Of a stretch of 25,645 bases of DNA, positions 1 through 10,248 are shown one piece after another. The notes beneath the pieces are model-generated. The model was given only the letters and a program-made list of their open reading frames with translations, had not been told where the DNA came from and ran no database searches. The translations under genes were made by a program, and so were the position numbers. The stretch comes from Falciphora oryzae (lineage: Eukaryota > Ascomycota > Sordariomycetes > Magnaporthales > Magnaporthaceae), in the NCBI GenBank assembly GCA_000733355.1, contig JNVV01000111.1, positions 1 through 25,645 of the forward strand. Reading direction: 5' to 3'. How positions within the stretch are numbered: position 1 is the first letter of the stretch; every line of letters starts with the position of its first letter.

Positions 1-1054
1 CCCTTGCTTATGGGCCGAATGCATTTGCTTATTACCATAATGCGGTGGCTTGGTGATCGAACTGCGCGGACGCAGTTGGAGGGCCGCGGGCCTGGGAACC
101 GGGGCCGGATTGCGGGCGGGCTGGGTGGATCCAGCAGTAAGTCTTTGCGGTGCTGCTAGGGCTGGCTCAGGATCGAATGGCCCAAAGCATTCTAGCTGTC
201 ATAGCCTTTCCCCAGCTGCTGAGGCAATGCAGATCTCACCCTTGATATGCCGGTAATGAACCTGCAAGATTATCGTGCACGTTTGATATGGATCGGATCT
301 GGAACTCCACAACAAACGAGCGGATTTGAGGATGCTGGTTTAGGTTCGCTGCCGTAATGGGCTGGGCCATCACCGAGGAAGTGCGACTGGGACGGCACTT
401 GACTATAGCATCGCAGAGGGCTTTGTCTCCATTGCCGTACCCTAGGAAGTTAGCCGAAATTCTCCGGTTTAAACACCAGCCTCGATGATAATGCAGAAGC
501 CCACAAACTTAGCGCGGCAGGAGGAACGCGTGTGTTACACCCCTGTTCCCGACCCCTATTTGTCGAACGGAGCCGGAAAAGTACGGCGGGAAAGCGTATC
601 ACACCAGAGGTGGTTATTTCCAAAAGCCGTTGGTCGTTGCTAAACCAAACTTGTTGTTGGCCGCCATAAGGAGCGCCACTCACCTTACAAGGCAAAAACC
701 ATCGTATTCAAGAGCGTCCCCTTGTCGGAAGTGCCTCAAAACGCCAATATCCAAGTCCGACCCCCCACGCTAATTTATAATTCCCCGCGATTCCTGCACT
801 CCAACACCGTTGACCTATGGGATGATGGCAAACGACATTATCACGGAGCGGCACATTTTGTGGAAAAGATGTCACTCGTGAAGGTGCCATTTGTCACCAC
901 CCTAGTGCACAACCCGCTACCTTCCACCTCACTCGTATGCCCGCTTTGTGACGGAGTCGGGGGGTCCTGCTCAGTGCTGGTATTTGTATATCGCAAACGC
1001 CAGTCGTAACACCCAGCCCGAGCTCAAGTCCTGCTCGAGGATACAGCCCCAACC
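1..1054. other. No supported gene (left flank)
   Basis: I see only short open frames without introns, recognisable motifs or consistent codon bias. No N-terminal DUF1752/GATA-AreA-like segment was found that would complete the DUF3295 fragment downstream; the frame of that fragment is open only back to a TAA at 1007-1009. Confidence 0.5.
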
Positions 1055-1825
1055 ATGCATTGCAAACAGACGACACCCAGCCACACAGTCGTCCGCGGCT
1101 TCTCCAATCGGACACCGACGCCCCCAGCCAAGCCTATGCAGGCCAAAAAGCAGCAGCCCAAGTTTTTACTGGGTAGCTCGTCTTCCTGCGGCGATTTTCT
1201 GAGCGGCAGCACCCAGTCCGTTAGGAGTATTATCCCGGCCCTTAATAGCGAATCCGAAACAGATGCCGACGATGTCGACGAGAGCGCGATCGACGACGAT
1301 GACGACTCGTCCGACTGGGAGGACTCGAACGAGGAGAGTGGCAAGCCGAGCATTAAGGAGAAGACTTTTTTCCAGCGCGTCGACGTAAACCCGACCTCGA
1401 GGCGGTCGCTTATCACTTTGATGCTGAAGCACAACGACCACCAGGGCCGGCCACAGCGCCAGGGGCCCTCCTTCGTATCGTCGCCAAACGACTCGGACGA
1501 CAACCTCTTGATAAAGAAAAGTGGCAGCCTTAAGCCCATCGACGAACTCCCGAGGTCGACAGCGCAGCCTATCCCGACTCCGGACAACATCCACCACCAA
1601 GCAGCAGTCTCCCCCAAGACGACGAGGCATAATATGATTTCCAACGAGCTGGATGATGGTCTCCGACGGCACCTCGTTTGGGCGCGGAGGTCGTCGACGG
1701 TCAACGCGGTCCTCAAGCGTCGCCACACCTTGCACAACGTGGCTAAAAAGGATACCGACGTCGACACTAGCAGAGATGCCCAGTACTTCGGCCGTGACAG
1801 CGAATGCAATTGTAAGGTCTGGTAA
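1055..1825 (+). CDS. DUF3295 C-terminal domain protein (orphan fragment, AreA GATA-like family)
   Basis: The 256-aa frame reads as the C-terminal DUF3295 domain of fungal proteins often annotated 'nitrogen regulatory protein areA GATA-like'. Visible hallmarks in order are a PKFLLGSSSS block (about residue 35), an acidic run with DVDESAIDDDDDSSDWED (about 73-90), EKTFFQRVD, SRRSLITLML, SPNDSDDN, PRSTAQPI, then a basic NAVLKRRHT segment near residue 220. From memory, full-length members are longer and carry an N-terminal DUF1752 segment, which is not seen upstream. The ATG at 1055 is the first in a frame opened by a TAA at 1007. The frame is intact, so this is either a short paralogue or a young truncated duplicate. 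A transcription-related role is inherited from the family name only. Domain call fairly confident; functionality uncertain. Confidence 0.75.
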   Translation: MHCKQTTPSHTVVRGFSNRTPTPPAKPMQAKKQQPKFLLGSSSSCGDFLSGSTQSVRSIIPALNSESETDADDVDESAIDDDDDSSDWEDSNEESGKPSIKEKTFFQRVDVNPTSRRSLITLMLKHNDHQGRPQRQGPSFVSSPNDSDDNLLIKKSGSLKPIDELPRSTAQPIPTPDNIHHQAAVSPKTTRHNMISNELDDGLRRHLVWARRSSTVNAVLKRRHTLHNVAKKDTDVDTSRDAQYFGRDSECNCKVW

Positions 1826-3110
1826 TTATTAGCCAGCCGTGGGAGGGGGGCATCCGGAAAGTTTCACAGGGGTAAATCTCTGGCTCTCTTGAATAGCGGC
1901 CGCCACCGGCAGGGTTAGGAAAGCCGGAGAGAGGCGTTATTTCGGAACCTGTTCCGGTTACGTCTTGCCCTGGATGGGTTAGGCCGACCAGACTTCGGCC
2001 GGCGGCAGATGATCTCCAGGCATTCAACAAACAATACTGCGTGGGAATTTGATGGACCTGCCTGGCTGAGCACAAATAAACATCTTCAGCGCTTTCCCGA
2101 TTTCCATTTGCCGGACAACATCCCAACACCTAACGACCGGCATCTGCGTTTCTCTATTCCACACCCTTTGCCCTCCACGCGATGCTCCCACCTAAGTCCC
2201 GGGAATGTTCATCCTTGAAGGCGGAAGATCTTGATGCGCAGCTCCAAGTCAAGCCGCCCTGTCGGAAATATTTCATCAGACCTTTACTATGCTGCTGCCT
2301 GGCAGAGGACCTCTCCGACTTTCCACCTCGCCGCATCGTCAGCATCAACTACCAGCAACAGGCGCCACTGGGGAATGTGCTGCGCTACGTTGTTGGCGTG
2401 CGCAGCTGTAGCGACCGGGCGGATGTGAAGCCACTTATACAAGTAACGACGGAAATCACCTAAGTGTGGGAAGACGCCGAGCCCTCCGACGGGCCAGGCT
2501 TCACCATCAGCATCTCCTCACAAGGGGCAGATGAGGCGGCAGAAGAGAGTAACGTGGACGCCCTATCACCGCTTTTACCGAAGCTGCTCGCGACAACGGA
2601 GAAACCCACTGGTCCTGAAGTATCCCGAACGTTCATCGGTAGAATACCCTCAAGCGGCGCCGGGAGGACGGGAACTCGGAAGCCGCCGCCGACCGCGGCA
2701 CTACGCTGGCTGTGAGGCGCAGGCTCGCGGCCGGGAGAGGAGGACTACGAGTTTGTCGGATGGAGGAACATTACGAATCAGAACTTCTTGTTCTTTGGCA
2801 TAGAAAGTAACCTGCGAAATGGTCCAGCCTCTGCGGACAGCAGGGCGCCGGAGCGGGACTCGATACGGCTCCGGGGTACACGTTCCCTTATTGCCATAAA
2901 TTTTGAGCTGGCGGCTTTGTAAAAGGTGTAAAGAGGTCGCTGTTCCAACAGAGGTATTGATTCGGTGTGTGAAATTATGTGGCTGCCAGCCGCATATCGG
3001 ACCCCCACTATATCACGCGCTAAGTCGCCGCCCCGACCCTCGCAGGGGTAAAAGTGGACCTCTTCGCAGCTGTTTAAAGCCACGCCCTCGCCTCAATTTT
3101 TCGTCACAAG
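1826..3110. other. Intergenic, with one weak coding-like frame
   Basis: No recognisable gene. A plus-strand frame from ATG 2182 runs to 2715, interrupted once by TAA at 2461-2463. Its residues are plausible but match nothing I recognise, and overlapping frames are equally open. The 3' part leads into the minisatellite that starts at 3111. Confidence 0.4.
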
Positions 3111-3493
3111 GACACGTCCCGACTTTCTTCGCCCCAATCTTTTCGTCCCCGTCCAGTTTCTAGGGACACGTCCCGACTTTCTTCGCCCCAATTTTTTCGT
3201 CCCGTCAGATTTACAGGGACACGTCCCGACTTTCTTCGCCCCAATCTTTTCGTCCCGTCAGATTTACAGGGACACGTCCCGACTTTCTTCGCCCCAGTCT
3301 TTTCGTCCCAATCTTTTCGTCCCCGTCCAGTTTCCAGGGATACGTCTCGACTTTTTCGCCCCGTCTTTTCGTGCCCCTCAGATTCCCAGGGACACGTCCC
3401 GACTTTCTTCGCCCTAATCTTTTCGCCCAATCTTTTCGTCCCCGTCAGATTTCCAAAGGGACACGTCTCGACTTTCTTCGCCCCATCTTTTCG
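3111..3493 (+). repeat. Minisatellite, ~53-bp unit, ends at a start codon
   Basis: Seven copies of a pyrimidine-rich unit beginning GACACGTCCCGACTTTCTTC start at 3111, 3165, 3218, 3271, 3339, 3391 and 3460. Spacing is 52-54 bp, with two longer units (68-69 bp) that contain an extra TCTTTTCG-type segment. The last, partial unit ends at 3493, directly before the ATG at 3494 of the five-exon gene, so the array forms the immediate 5' flank or 5' UTR. The array is open in several frames on both strands, but no in-frame ATG lies in it upstream of 3494. Confidence 0.92.
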
Positions 3494-5611
3494 ATGAGCG
3501 GAGTACAATTTTTCGAGGATCAGTTGGCGAAGGCGAAAGCGCAGGAGAAGGAGAAAAGGCGAAAAGATGAAAAACTGAAGCGAGAACTAAAACAACAAAC
3601 CGCAAAAAAGGAAAAAGAGATCATTCGTCAGGATCGAATCCTTTCCAATGCTCTAAAACACTCCCCACGTTCCAGGAACGCGAGCGTCGATAAGTACGCT
3701 AACAACTTGCGAAGCTTCGCCGAAGCCCGGTACACGCAACGTATTCGGGACCTCAGCTTACCTGCTTTGATTTTTGCTTCTCGGCACATTCCCTATGAAA
3801 CGTGGCAATATTTACGGGAGCATCGCCCTGAGCAGTTGTTGTCCACCGTGCGGAGTCTAAATCTCGGATGCAAGGTGCTAATTGAGAGTCAATGGCCATT
3901 CTGGTACTCAACACTCGCCAAGCCCGAACAGGAGGACTTCGTCGAGCCAGAGCAGGCGGACCTTGCCGAGGTCAAACAGGGGGACCTCGTCGAGCCAGAG
4001 CAGGACCTTGCTGAGCCCGAACAGACGGAATCTCCAGTACCTGATCTGGCTCTGTGGTTCCTTGCTGGTAAATAAACCTCTCTTTTTACAATTGCTGCAA
4101 CACGCTAATCAATCCATAGAACTTTTGGCCTACAAACATTCCAAGGCTACTGTTTCTCTTTGGGAACGCCTCCATCCGTTCTGCCAGCTTGATCAGAACG
4201 TTGACCCCAAGCCCAGCCGAGGTTCACTAAACCGGCAGGACAGCCCGGCCGATCAGCGTCAGCGTCTGAAGCGGCAACGCTCCGAGTCAAACCGGGAACC
4301 ATCGCCTAGCTTTTCGACGCCGACCCCATCTGTGCAAGCCGCTTACGGAACCAATGCGTCCGGACTTCGAACTTCGCAAAGCGCCGCGTCTCGTAAGGAT
4401 TGCTCCCCCTCCCCCCCCCTTTTTTTTTTTTTGCGTCGTTTAACCCGAAATACCACCCGCAGCCCTTTCGGCTTTGCCCGATCAACAGGAAGGCACGCCG
4501 AACCCAATAGCACCACCGCCTGAACTCTATTCCGATCTCGACCTACACTCAGTCCCGGGTCTAAATAACGCCAGCCTCGGGCAGACCTTTAATGCAGGCA
4601 CGCCAACCCAACAGTCGTATACCTTTCCGAATCCCTCACAGACATCCCCCCCGTCTTGTAAGCACGTTTCTTTTATTTCGGCCCATACACCAGCATCCCT
4701 ACTGTCCTAACTCAAAAACCTTTCCGAACCAGCGTCGAACTTCCAAACGGCTCACTCGGCCTCACAAACCACCGCCCCACAGCGGATCGGAGTTCACAGT
4801 GCTGTGGAACCCCACGAGCATCAGAGGAGCCTTCCTCCTGCCCAAGTTCCACCCGGCGCCGTTCAAGATGGCCAATATTCCACGGCGTTTCAGACACACC
4901 CCAGCGTACCTGCATCGTCCCAGCCTGCCGCTCAACCACTTGAACCCCGTCACCATCCGTTCAACGCAGAGTACGAAACCCAACATACGGCTCCACATGC
5001 CTCTGCCGGTTCCGAGCATGGGATAGCCTATCACAACCAGCTGCTTTCAACCAATCCGCAGCACCACCGCTTTTCCATTCCAGATCTCCTTGGCCTCGAT
5101 GAATCGGGGTCACGACAAGGACCTCAGCAGATCGAAATGAACGAGCGTAGCTCGGGGCATATTCCTACGCCCGCACCTACCTGCAAAGGCGACTTGCCGC
5201 CTCAAACCGCCGCGTATTGTAAGAAATCCGTTTTTCCCCTTTCATTTCTCGCGTCGTCTGACAAAGTTTGCAGCAGCCCCGGAAGGAATCAAAGGCATAC
5301 CACACCAAACAGGTTATTTCAACCAAGCGTACACGACTCACACAGTTTCGTCCGAACGTGTGCAACCCCTCGAAGCTCTGCCGCCGTCATTCTCAGCCGC
5401 GGCACCTGCTGGTCAAGCAAACCAGGTGCCTTATTCGGCTATTTACACGGTCTCACTTGAGTCACTATGGCGCCACGCCCACCTAATTCAATCCCCTGCC
5501 TACCTTGTTATTCCGCACCCTATAGAAAGAACACCCCCGTTCGTCAATCTTTTTCAAGCTGGTGAGCATTTCAGGGAGTTACTTAATGATCCAACCGTCC
5601 AGCTCATGTAA
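3494..5611 (+). CDS. Unknown five-exon gene, 621 aa, coiled-coil and disordered protein
   Basis: Exons are 3494-4067, 4120-4392, 4463-4657, 4733-5218 and 5274-5611. The introns (52, 70, 75 and 55 bp) have donors GTAAAT, GTAAGG, GTAAGC, GTAAGA and branch-like GCTAAT, TTTAAC, CCTAAC, CTGAC. Every junction leaves phase 1, and the joined frame is open for 621 codons to TAA 5609-5611, which is strong evidence for a real gene. Residues 14-45 are Lys/Glu-rich and probably coiled coil. Residues ~50-140 look like a compact helical domain. Residues 143-177 hold five EPEQxDL-type repeats. The rest is Ser/Pro/Gln/His-rich and probably disordered, with a basic QRLKRQR patch just after exon 2 begins. Intron 2 contains C9T13. 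The acceptor of exon 5 is a CAGCAG tandem, so one residue is uncertain. ATG 3494 is the first in frame, right after the minisatellite. The last codons lie in a duplicated copy of the neighbouring gene's 3' end. Family not recognised. Confidence 0.8.
3920..4026 (+). repeat. 24-bp coding repeat, EPEQxDL-type
   Basis: Five imperfect eight-codon repeats (EPEQEDFV, EPEQADLA, EVKQGDLV, then shortened EPEQDLA and EPEQTE) inside exon 1 of the five-exon gene. Such arrays often vary in copy number between strains; that is an inference here. Confidence 0.8.
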
Positions 5612-5713
5612 CTGAGGCCTTACAACATCCAACGTCATTGCCTTCCAATCCTAGAAACCTCTTTGCTTTCCGTTAACGAGGACGTGGATTCATTCCTGCA
5701 TATCTTGACACCA
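5591..5713 (-). pseudogene. Decayed copy of the 3' end of the 244-aa gene
   Basis: Read on the minus strand and aligned to the neighbour, this begins GGVKI, loses one base near 5680, then continues with IHVLVNGKQRGF, a TAG, and a segment ending VVRPQLH. The functional copy reads VHVVINGEKRCF and VVKPQLH at these places and stops immediately afterwards. The frameshift and stop show that it is not coding for that protein. Its plus strand contributes the codons for the terminal PTVQLM and the stop of the 621-aa gene. Confidence 0.75.
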
Positions 5714-5837
5714 CCAACTATCCAGCTAATGTAACTGAGGCTTCACAACACCCAATGGCACTGCTTTCTGATCATAAAAACACCTTTTCTCTCCGTTGAT
5801 GACGACGTGAACTTGGTTCCCGCGTATCTTGACACCA
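5591..5837. repeat. Diverged tandem duplication, two ~124-bp copies
   Basis: Copy 1 is 5591-5713 and copy 2 is 5714-5837. Both begin CCAAC..TCCAGCT.ATGTAACTGAGG and both end TATCTTGACACCACC, with roughly three quarters identity between and one indel. Copy 2 contains the true 3' end of the minus-strand 244-aa gene. Copy 1 is a decayed copy of the same ~40 codons. Confidence 0.9.
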
Positions 5838-6511
5838 CCTTCATCCAGTCTTGTACCCACCCAGCCAGTCGTCCGACCGCGCTCGTACCCAAGTATTTTT
5901 GCCATTGATTCATCGATCATGACGCTTTCTTGGCCGTCAAAACATTCCCAAGTCACCGGTTGGTTGATCTTGTCGCGGATTTGAAGTCCAAAGTAATCCT
6001 CCAGCCGCTCCTCCTTTACGTAGTTGGCGAACTCGTTCAGGAACTGGCGCAAGACGTCATGAGAGAGTTGGGAGAGGTCTGGGAGATCGCCGTCTTGGAA
6101 TTCGTACGCCTGGAAACCCGAGGGTGTGACAGCGAAGATGTGTCCATGGATCTTCTTTCCACGTAGATATTCGACTGGAGTGGGCTTTGTCCGGCGGTGG
6201 ACAGGCGAACGGTCGTCGATTCCGAATTGGACTGTGCCGGGGGTGAGGGGGAAGTGTTTGTGAATAGAGTGGATGCCGAAAAGCCACAAAACCCCGTGTC
6301 GATCCATTATGTCGAAAATGCGAGGCAGATGGTCGTCGAATATTTGCTGCGTTCCGTCCAGGCTATCATCATGGGGGAGAGTTTCGTATCTACTTTTAAA
6401 TTAGTCGATATTTTTTGTATTGTAAACCCGAATAACTTACAACCGCCGGCTCTTCTCGTAGTCTTGGTCGAGAAGGGGTGCGTTGAGACCGGGGACGAAC
6501 AGATTCGCCAT
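5726..6511 (-). CDS. Unknown two-exon gene, 244 aa
   Basis: Exon 1 is 6511-6441 (ATG at 6511, starting MANLFVPGLNAPLL), the intron is 6440-6390 (51 bp, GTAAGT donor, CGACTAAT branch, GTAG acceptor), and exon 2 is 6389-5726 with TAG stop. The splice joins phase 2 and keeps the frame open for 244 codons. The protein is soluble-looking, with no signal peptide or membrane helix. It contains HGVLWLFGIHSIHKHF (about residues 60-75), a central EYLRGKKIHGHIFAV segment and an acidic-aromatic KEERLEDYFGLQIRD segment. I do not recognise the family; the conserved-looking fold suggests a lineage-specific fungal protein, possibly multi-copy. It converges on the five-exon gene, with about 115 bp between the stops. 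Confidence 0.78.
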
Positions 6512-7039
6512 CGTGTAAGCAAACGACCTTCGGAAAGGGCAGCACTGCCGGACGCGACAAGGAAAGGAAAAACGTAAGGGACCTAACTGTTAACGCGAAT
6601 GGGCAGGGGAGAGAATAAATTCAACGCGCGGGGTGGTTACATGTGATTTCGAAAGAACCGAAACTTGCCGAAAATCACTCGAAGTGGTGGGACAGGTGAT
6701 CAAAAAAAATGGATGGTCGGTCTCGGCTAAAAATGAAGTAGTGGATTTATTCAACGAAATAAGAAATGCCGCAACCTCGTCGGCATTCCGCCTCGAGTCG
6801 GGAATCCCCGGCTACAGTAAATGTCTACCATAGCGGACCAGCGTCCTGCTCATCCTTAGGTTAAGTTAAAGTGGGTGTTTTTCACTTATGCAACAGCCTT
6901 CGGCTGTTGCGCCGTGATTTTCCCATCCCAGAAATGCCGAATGTGGAGGGGCAAGCTGTGATGTGCCCCTCCTGGTGCTCAAGGCTCGTCATACTCCGCC
7001 GAATGAGGTCATTGCCTCAACCCGTCCTGCTAAATGCGC
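6512..7039. other. Intergenic with two strong hairpins
   Basis: No ATG-started gene. A 66-codon open frame (6633-6833) lacks an ATG. Two perfect short inverted repeats follow one another: 6890-6910 (GCAACAGCC, loop TTC, GGCTGTTGC) and 6945-6972 (GGAGGGGCA, 10-base loop, TGCCCCTCC). They lie just before the MITE and could belong to an older element or to a structured transcript. Confidence 0.5.
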
Positions 7040-7189
7040 TACTTGTGCGGGCTAAAAGCGCCCCGCACTCGATCGGCCCTTTGGGGATAGAGTGCGGCAC
7101 GGCAATCTGTCGTTTTTCGGTCAATCTGTCGTTTTTTTGGAACATAATTTCCCATACAAATTCGCGGGAAATTAATGTACCCTCAATTC
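7040..7189 (+). repeat. MITE left terminal inverted repeat
   Basis: Pairs with 7501-7650; the first ~120 bp are perfect. Mismatches to the right arm occur only near the inner end, around GGGAAATTAATGTACCCTC. Confidence 0.88.
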
Positions 7190-7648
7190 TGTGCATGACA
7201 CACTCAACTGCATAAGATAGGGGCCACCTTCAGCGCCCAAGCCCTGTTCGTGCAAATTAAGAAAAATGCACTCTGCAGTAAATTGATCAAAAATGAAGCT
7301 ATTCAAGCCAGGGCGGGATCAATCGAGTCGCCTAAATCAGCCTTCTCGTCCTGATTATCGCGATCAGCAGTATCTGACGCGGAAGTCACGCTTCCCTCCG
7401 TATCTGTGCCCTCCGGAGAGGATACCTCGTAGTCCTCTTCACTGGGGTGGCTCGGGCATGCATGTGCCTGTGCAATATGCAGTTGGGGAGGTCACAGGCC
7501 AAATTGAGAATACATTGATTTCCCGCTAATTTGTATGGGAAATTATGTTCCAAAAAAACGACAGATTGACCGAAAAACGACAGATTGCCGTGCCGCACTC
7601 TATCCCCAAAGGGCCGATCGAGTGCGGGGCGCTTTTAGCCCGCACAAG
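7042..7648. mobile_element. MITE with long TIRs, TA target duplication (Tc1/mariner-pogo type)
   Basis: A 607-bp element bounded by TA at 7040-7041 and 7649-7650. The outer ends read CTTGTGCGGGCTAAAAGCGC on the left and its exact reverse complement on the right. The inverted arms extend about 150 bp (7040-7189 and 7501-7650). The outer ~120 bp are identical and only a few mismatches occur further in. Each arm carries a doubled AATCTGTCGTTTTT motif. The central ~310 bp have no transposase-like frame, so the element is non-autonomous. The TA duplication is typical of the Tc1/mariner superfamily (including fungal pogo/Fot1). Near-identical arms suggest recent movement or gene conversion. Confidence 0.85.
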
Positions 7649-7650
7649 TA
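7501..7650 (-). repeat. MITE right terminal inverted repeat
   Basis: Reverse complement of 7040-7189 with a handful of substitutions at the inner end. The outer boundary ends GCCCGCACAAG followed by TA. Confidence 0.88.
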
Positions 7651-10240
7651 TCCTTTCGCCCGACGAAAAAACAACAAGGAGGTCTCATTTATCCAGCCTA
7701 TAAATCCCGAAAGCATACTGGGCACCACCTGAATCAGGAAACCAGCAGTTCGATGAGGTCACAACGCAAAGTGGCATGTGCCGCAGTGCTAGTCAACAAA
7801 ATAGCAGCAGGAGAGGCTGTTTCGGATTTGACTTGTCGTCAACCAAGGTGAACGCGAAAGGTGGCCGAGTTCCAGCGGAAAGCATTGCCGGCCGATGAAA
7901 GGCGCGACCTATGTAAGGTGGGGTCTATGCGTGCGGGTGATCGAGAGCTGCTTCCGCTCCAACGCGACAAGCCGTCCAAAGATCGGTGCAGTTATAGTAT
8001 GGCCAGCGGCAGTTGCGGGTAAGTGGAGCTTTCGCGCCGAGTACCGGAAGGTGGGACCCTGGGAAGGGGCCGGATCGGAAATTCGTGAAACTTCGAACTT
8101 CAGCGGTGTCGAAAAAGAGCGCCCTCGCTCAGGGCAAGTAAAGAAGCGCCGCGAGGAGCGTAAGGCGGCGGCGCGCAACGAAAGTTTCAAGCGCGAGCTC
8201 AAAGGCGAGCTTAGCCTATGGGGTCCCAGATGCACGGCGGCTGTGACAACCCCAGCATTACTAACCGGATTGACGCCCATGCTGACAAGATGTCGCCATC
8301 CCACCTCCTTTCCGAGCGGGCTGGCTGTCGACAACGCCAAGGCGAACCCCGTGATGCCTAACCACACCCGACCCATCTTTTCAGATCCGAGGACGCTTTG
8401 TCCCCAGCGCCATCGAGTCACTTGGCGAACCAAACGTCGGCAGTTGCATCGAAAAGACTGCAGCCTTTGACACCCATGCCGATTGATTTCAGGTAGAAAT
8501 GGAACAGCTATAATTCGGAAGCGGGCCAAAATCCACCTACGCCGAGGGGAGCGCCGATGCCGCGGGCGCACAGCTGGCGCATGTCGCGGCTGCTTCCTTC
8601 CGCAGCTGGTTTTCGTTTCTGGGGCGGGTTGGAATATATAATATGTGGAATAAAGCTCAGATATAAACTTATTGCGGGCGAGGATCAAGCTGCGGAGACC
8701 GACCCGGCCATCATCGAAAGGGTTGCTGTTGAAACACATGAGTGGCGGATGGCGCTGTGTCGGTGGTGTTGCAACTAGGTAGGAATAAGATTGGGACTCG
8801 GGGCGGCGTGGGCCACTTGAGCGTCGCGCCGAATGTGCGCTGTTTTCGTGACGCCCGAATCCGACGCCGCCTGGTCACGCAGCTCAATTGGCGCGGGGAA
8901 ACGCCAAGCCGCAAAATGTGCTGGTTTATGCCAAAGATAAACGACCACTCGTTCCGCTGGGTACTTACCCCGAAACCGAACGGAGGTTAGTGGCAATACA
9001 GTGTGGGCTGCCAGCGACATGTTAACCTCTGCATTTTCTGGATGTTGTTACCCCGGCAAGGGTGTACACGCTCAAAACAATTGCTGCTCCTGAACGGGTT
9101 GCCCCCGAGCTCCAGCTGCATAAAAAGAGGTTGGGTGGCTAGAGCAATGTTTACGCTGATGACTCATTGAGCTGGCCTCCTAGGGCCTCATACCAATCGG
9201 CAACGATCGCATTGAGCGCAAACGGAAAGGGGTTATCTGCACTGCAATGCAGCCCCAGCCCCCAGTGTCAGGTTGCCCGAGGCTGGTTCTGGGCCTTGTC
9301 CTAAATGCAACCTATTGGCCAGACCCTAAGTCCACTTTTATCCGCATTCGTTCAAACCTGCTTCCAGGGCTGGTTTACAATTCACCCCTCTATGAGGCTC
9401 TGCGCTTGCGGGGGGGCTAATGGTGATTGGACGCCATGTTTTCGACTGGAGACATCCACCTTCGCGAGGCCAAATGCTGCATGGGTCAGTGAGCGGCCAG
9501 ACGTGGCTTGGTGGTTGCAGGGGCCGGTACGGAATACCCAAATGAAAGGAGCAGCGGGCGCGGAAAGTCGTGAAAAAAATGGAAGTGACTTGGAACGCGT
9601 TACAGTCTGTAAACCACGCGTTGCGTGTCCTGTCGAACAACAGCTGGTCGGAAGGCTTTCCCAACCAGTGCTTTTTCCGCACCCTTGTGCTAGTCACACT
9701 ACGCAGGAGAACAGTAATGGAAATAAGTTGTTTCCATTACCCCCCTAAGGACCCAGGATGTTAGGACCCTGCTGCGTTATGGTGAATAGGGCTCCGAGGC
9801 GGCCGGACGAGCCACCACTTCGAATACATGGCGACCTATCAAGCTCGGGCGCCCGGAATGTCGCTGCCGCGGCACTTGAACAGATGGAAAAGGTGGAGTG
9901 GTTTCGGGGGGGCTCGTGGGCGACTTCAGCGAGCGCCTGCACGGGCTGGTGCGCAAAATCTCCCCTTTTGAACCCCACTTTCCCAACCCCAATCCTAACT
10001 AGCTCGTAACCTGAGGCTGGGCGAGTACTTAGGCATATCATCTATGTAAAAAAAGGCTTGAGCAGCTAAGTTGGGGGCAGGAAAGGGAAGTGCAGGCGGG
10101 ACGAAATGCTTTAGGAAAGGACGCATGCGAGCTGCAGTGTTAAACCGGCCATCATACGCGGAGAATCAGCGGGGTACCGAAACAAAACATGCTTCGCCTG
10201 CACTAGGTTAAACCAGCTTTCCCCTCTGGTCACCATCAAC
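7651..10240. other. Gene-poor stretch with decayed coding-like frames
   Basis: No intact gene found. Around 8213-8500 a plus frame starting MGSQMHGGCDNPSITNR has coding-like third positions, one stop and an intron-like CCTAAC...TTTTCAG signal at 8357-8385. Around 8742-8990 a second coding-like frame lacks an ATG. At 9758-10009 there is an ATG frame of 83 codons with nothing recognisable. Together they look like remnants of one or more pseudogenes, but I cannot name them. Confidence 0.4.
9423..9500 (+). repeat. Dispersed repeat, copy 1
   Basis: GTGATTGGACGC..GTTTTCG.CTGG through TTCGCGAGGCCA to GTGAGCGGCCAG is shared, with substitutions and a gap, with 21938-22024. No terminal structure is visible. 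Confidence 0.7.
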
Positions 10241-10248
10241 CCGCCTTC

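Noticed and set aside
1024..1809. Long minus-strand frame (261 codons) opposite the DUF3295 segment
   Set aside because: It is the antisense shadow of a GC-biased coding region; the plus strand carries the recognisable family motifs.
3104..3508. Minus-strand Lys/Gly-rich repeat protein in the 3.1-3.5 kb array
   Set aside because: It is produced by the repeat itself and reads antisense to the leader of a well-supported spliced gene.
5930..6577. Plus-strand frames opposite the 244-aa gene
   Set aside because: They overlap a minus-strand gene with a phase-preserving intron and coherent protein.
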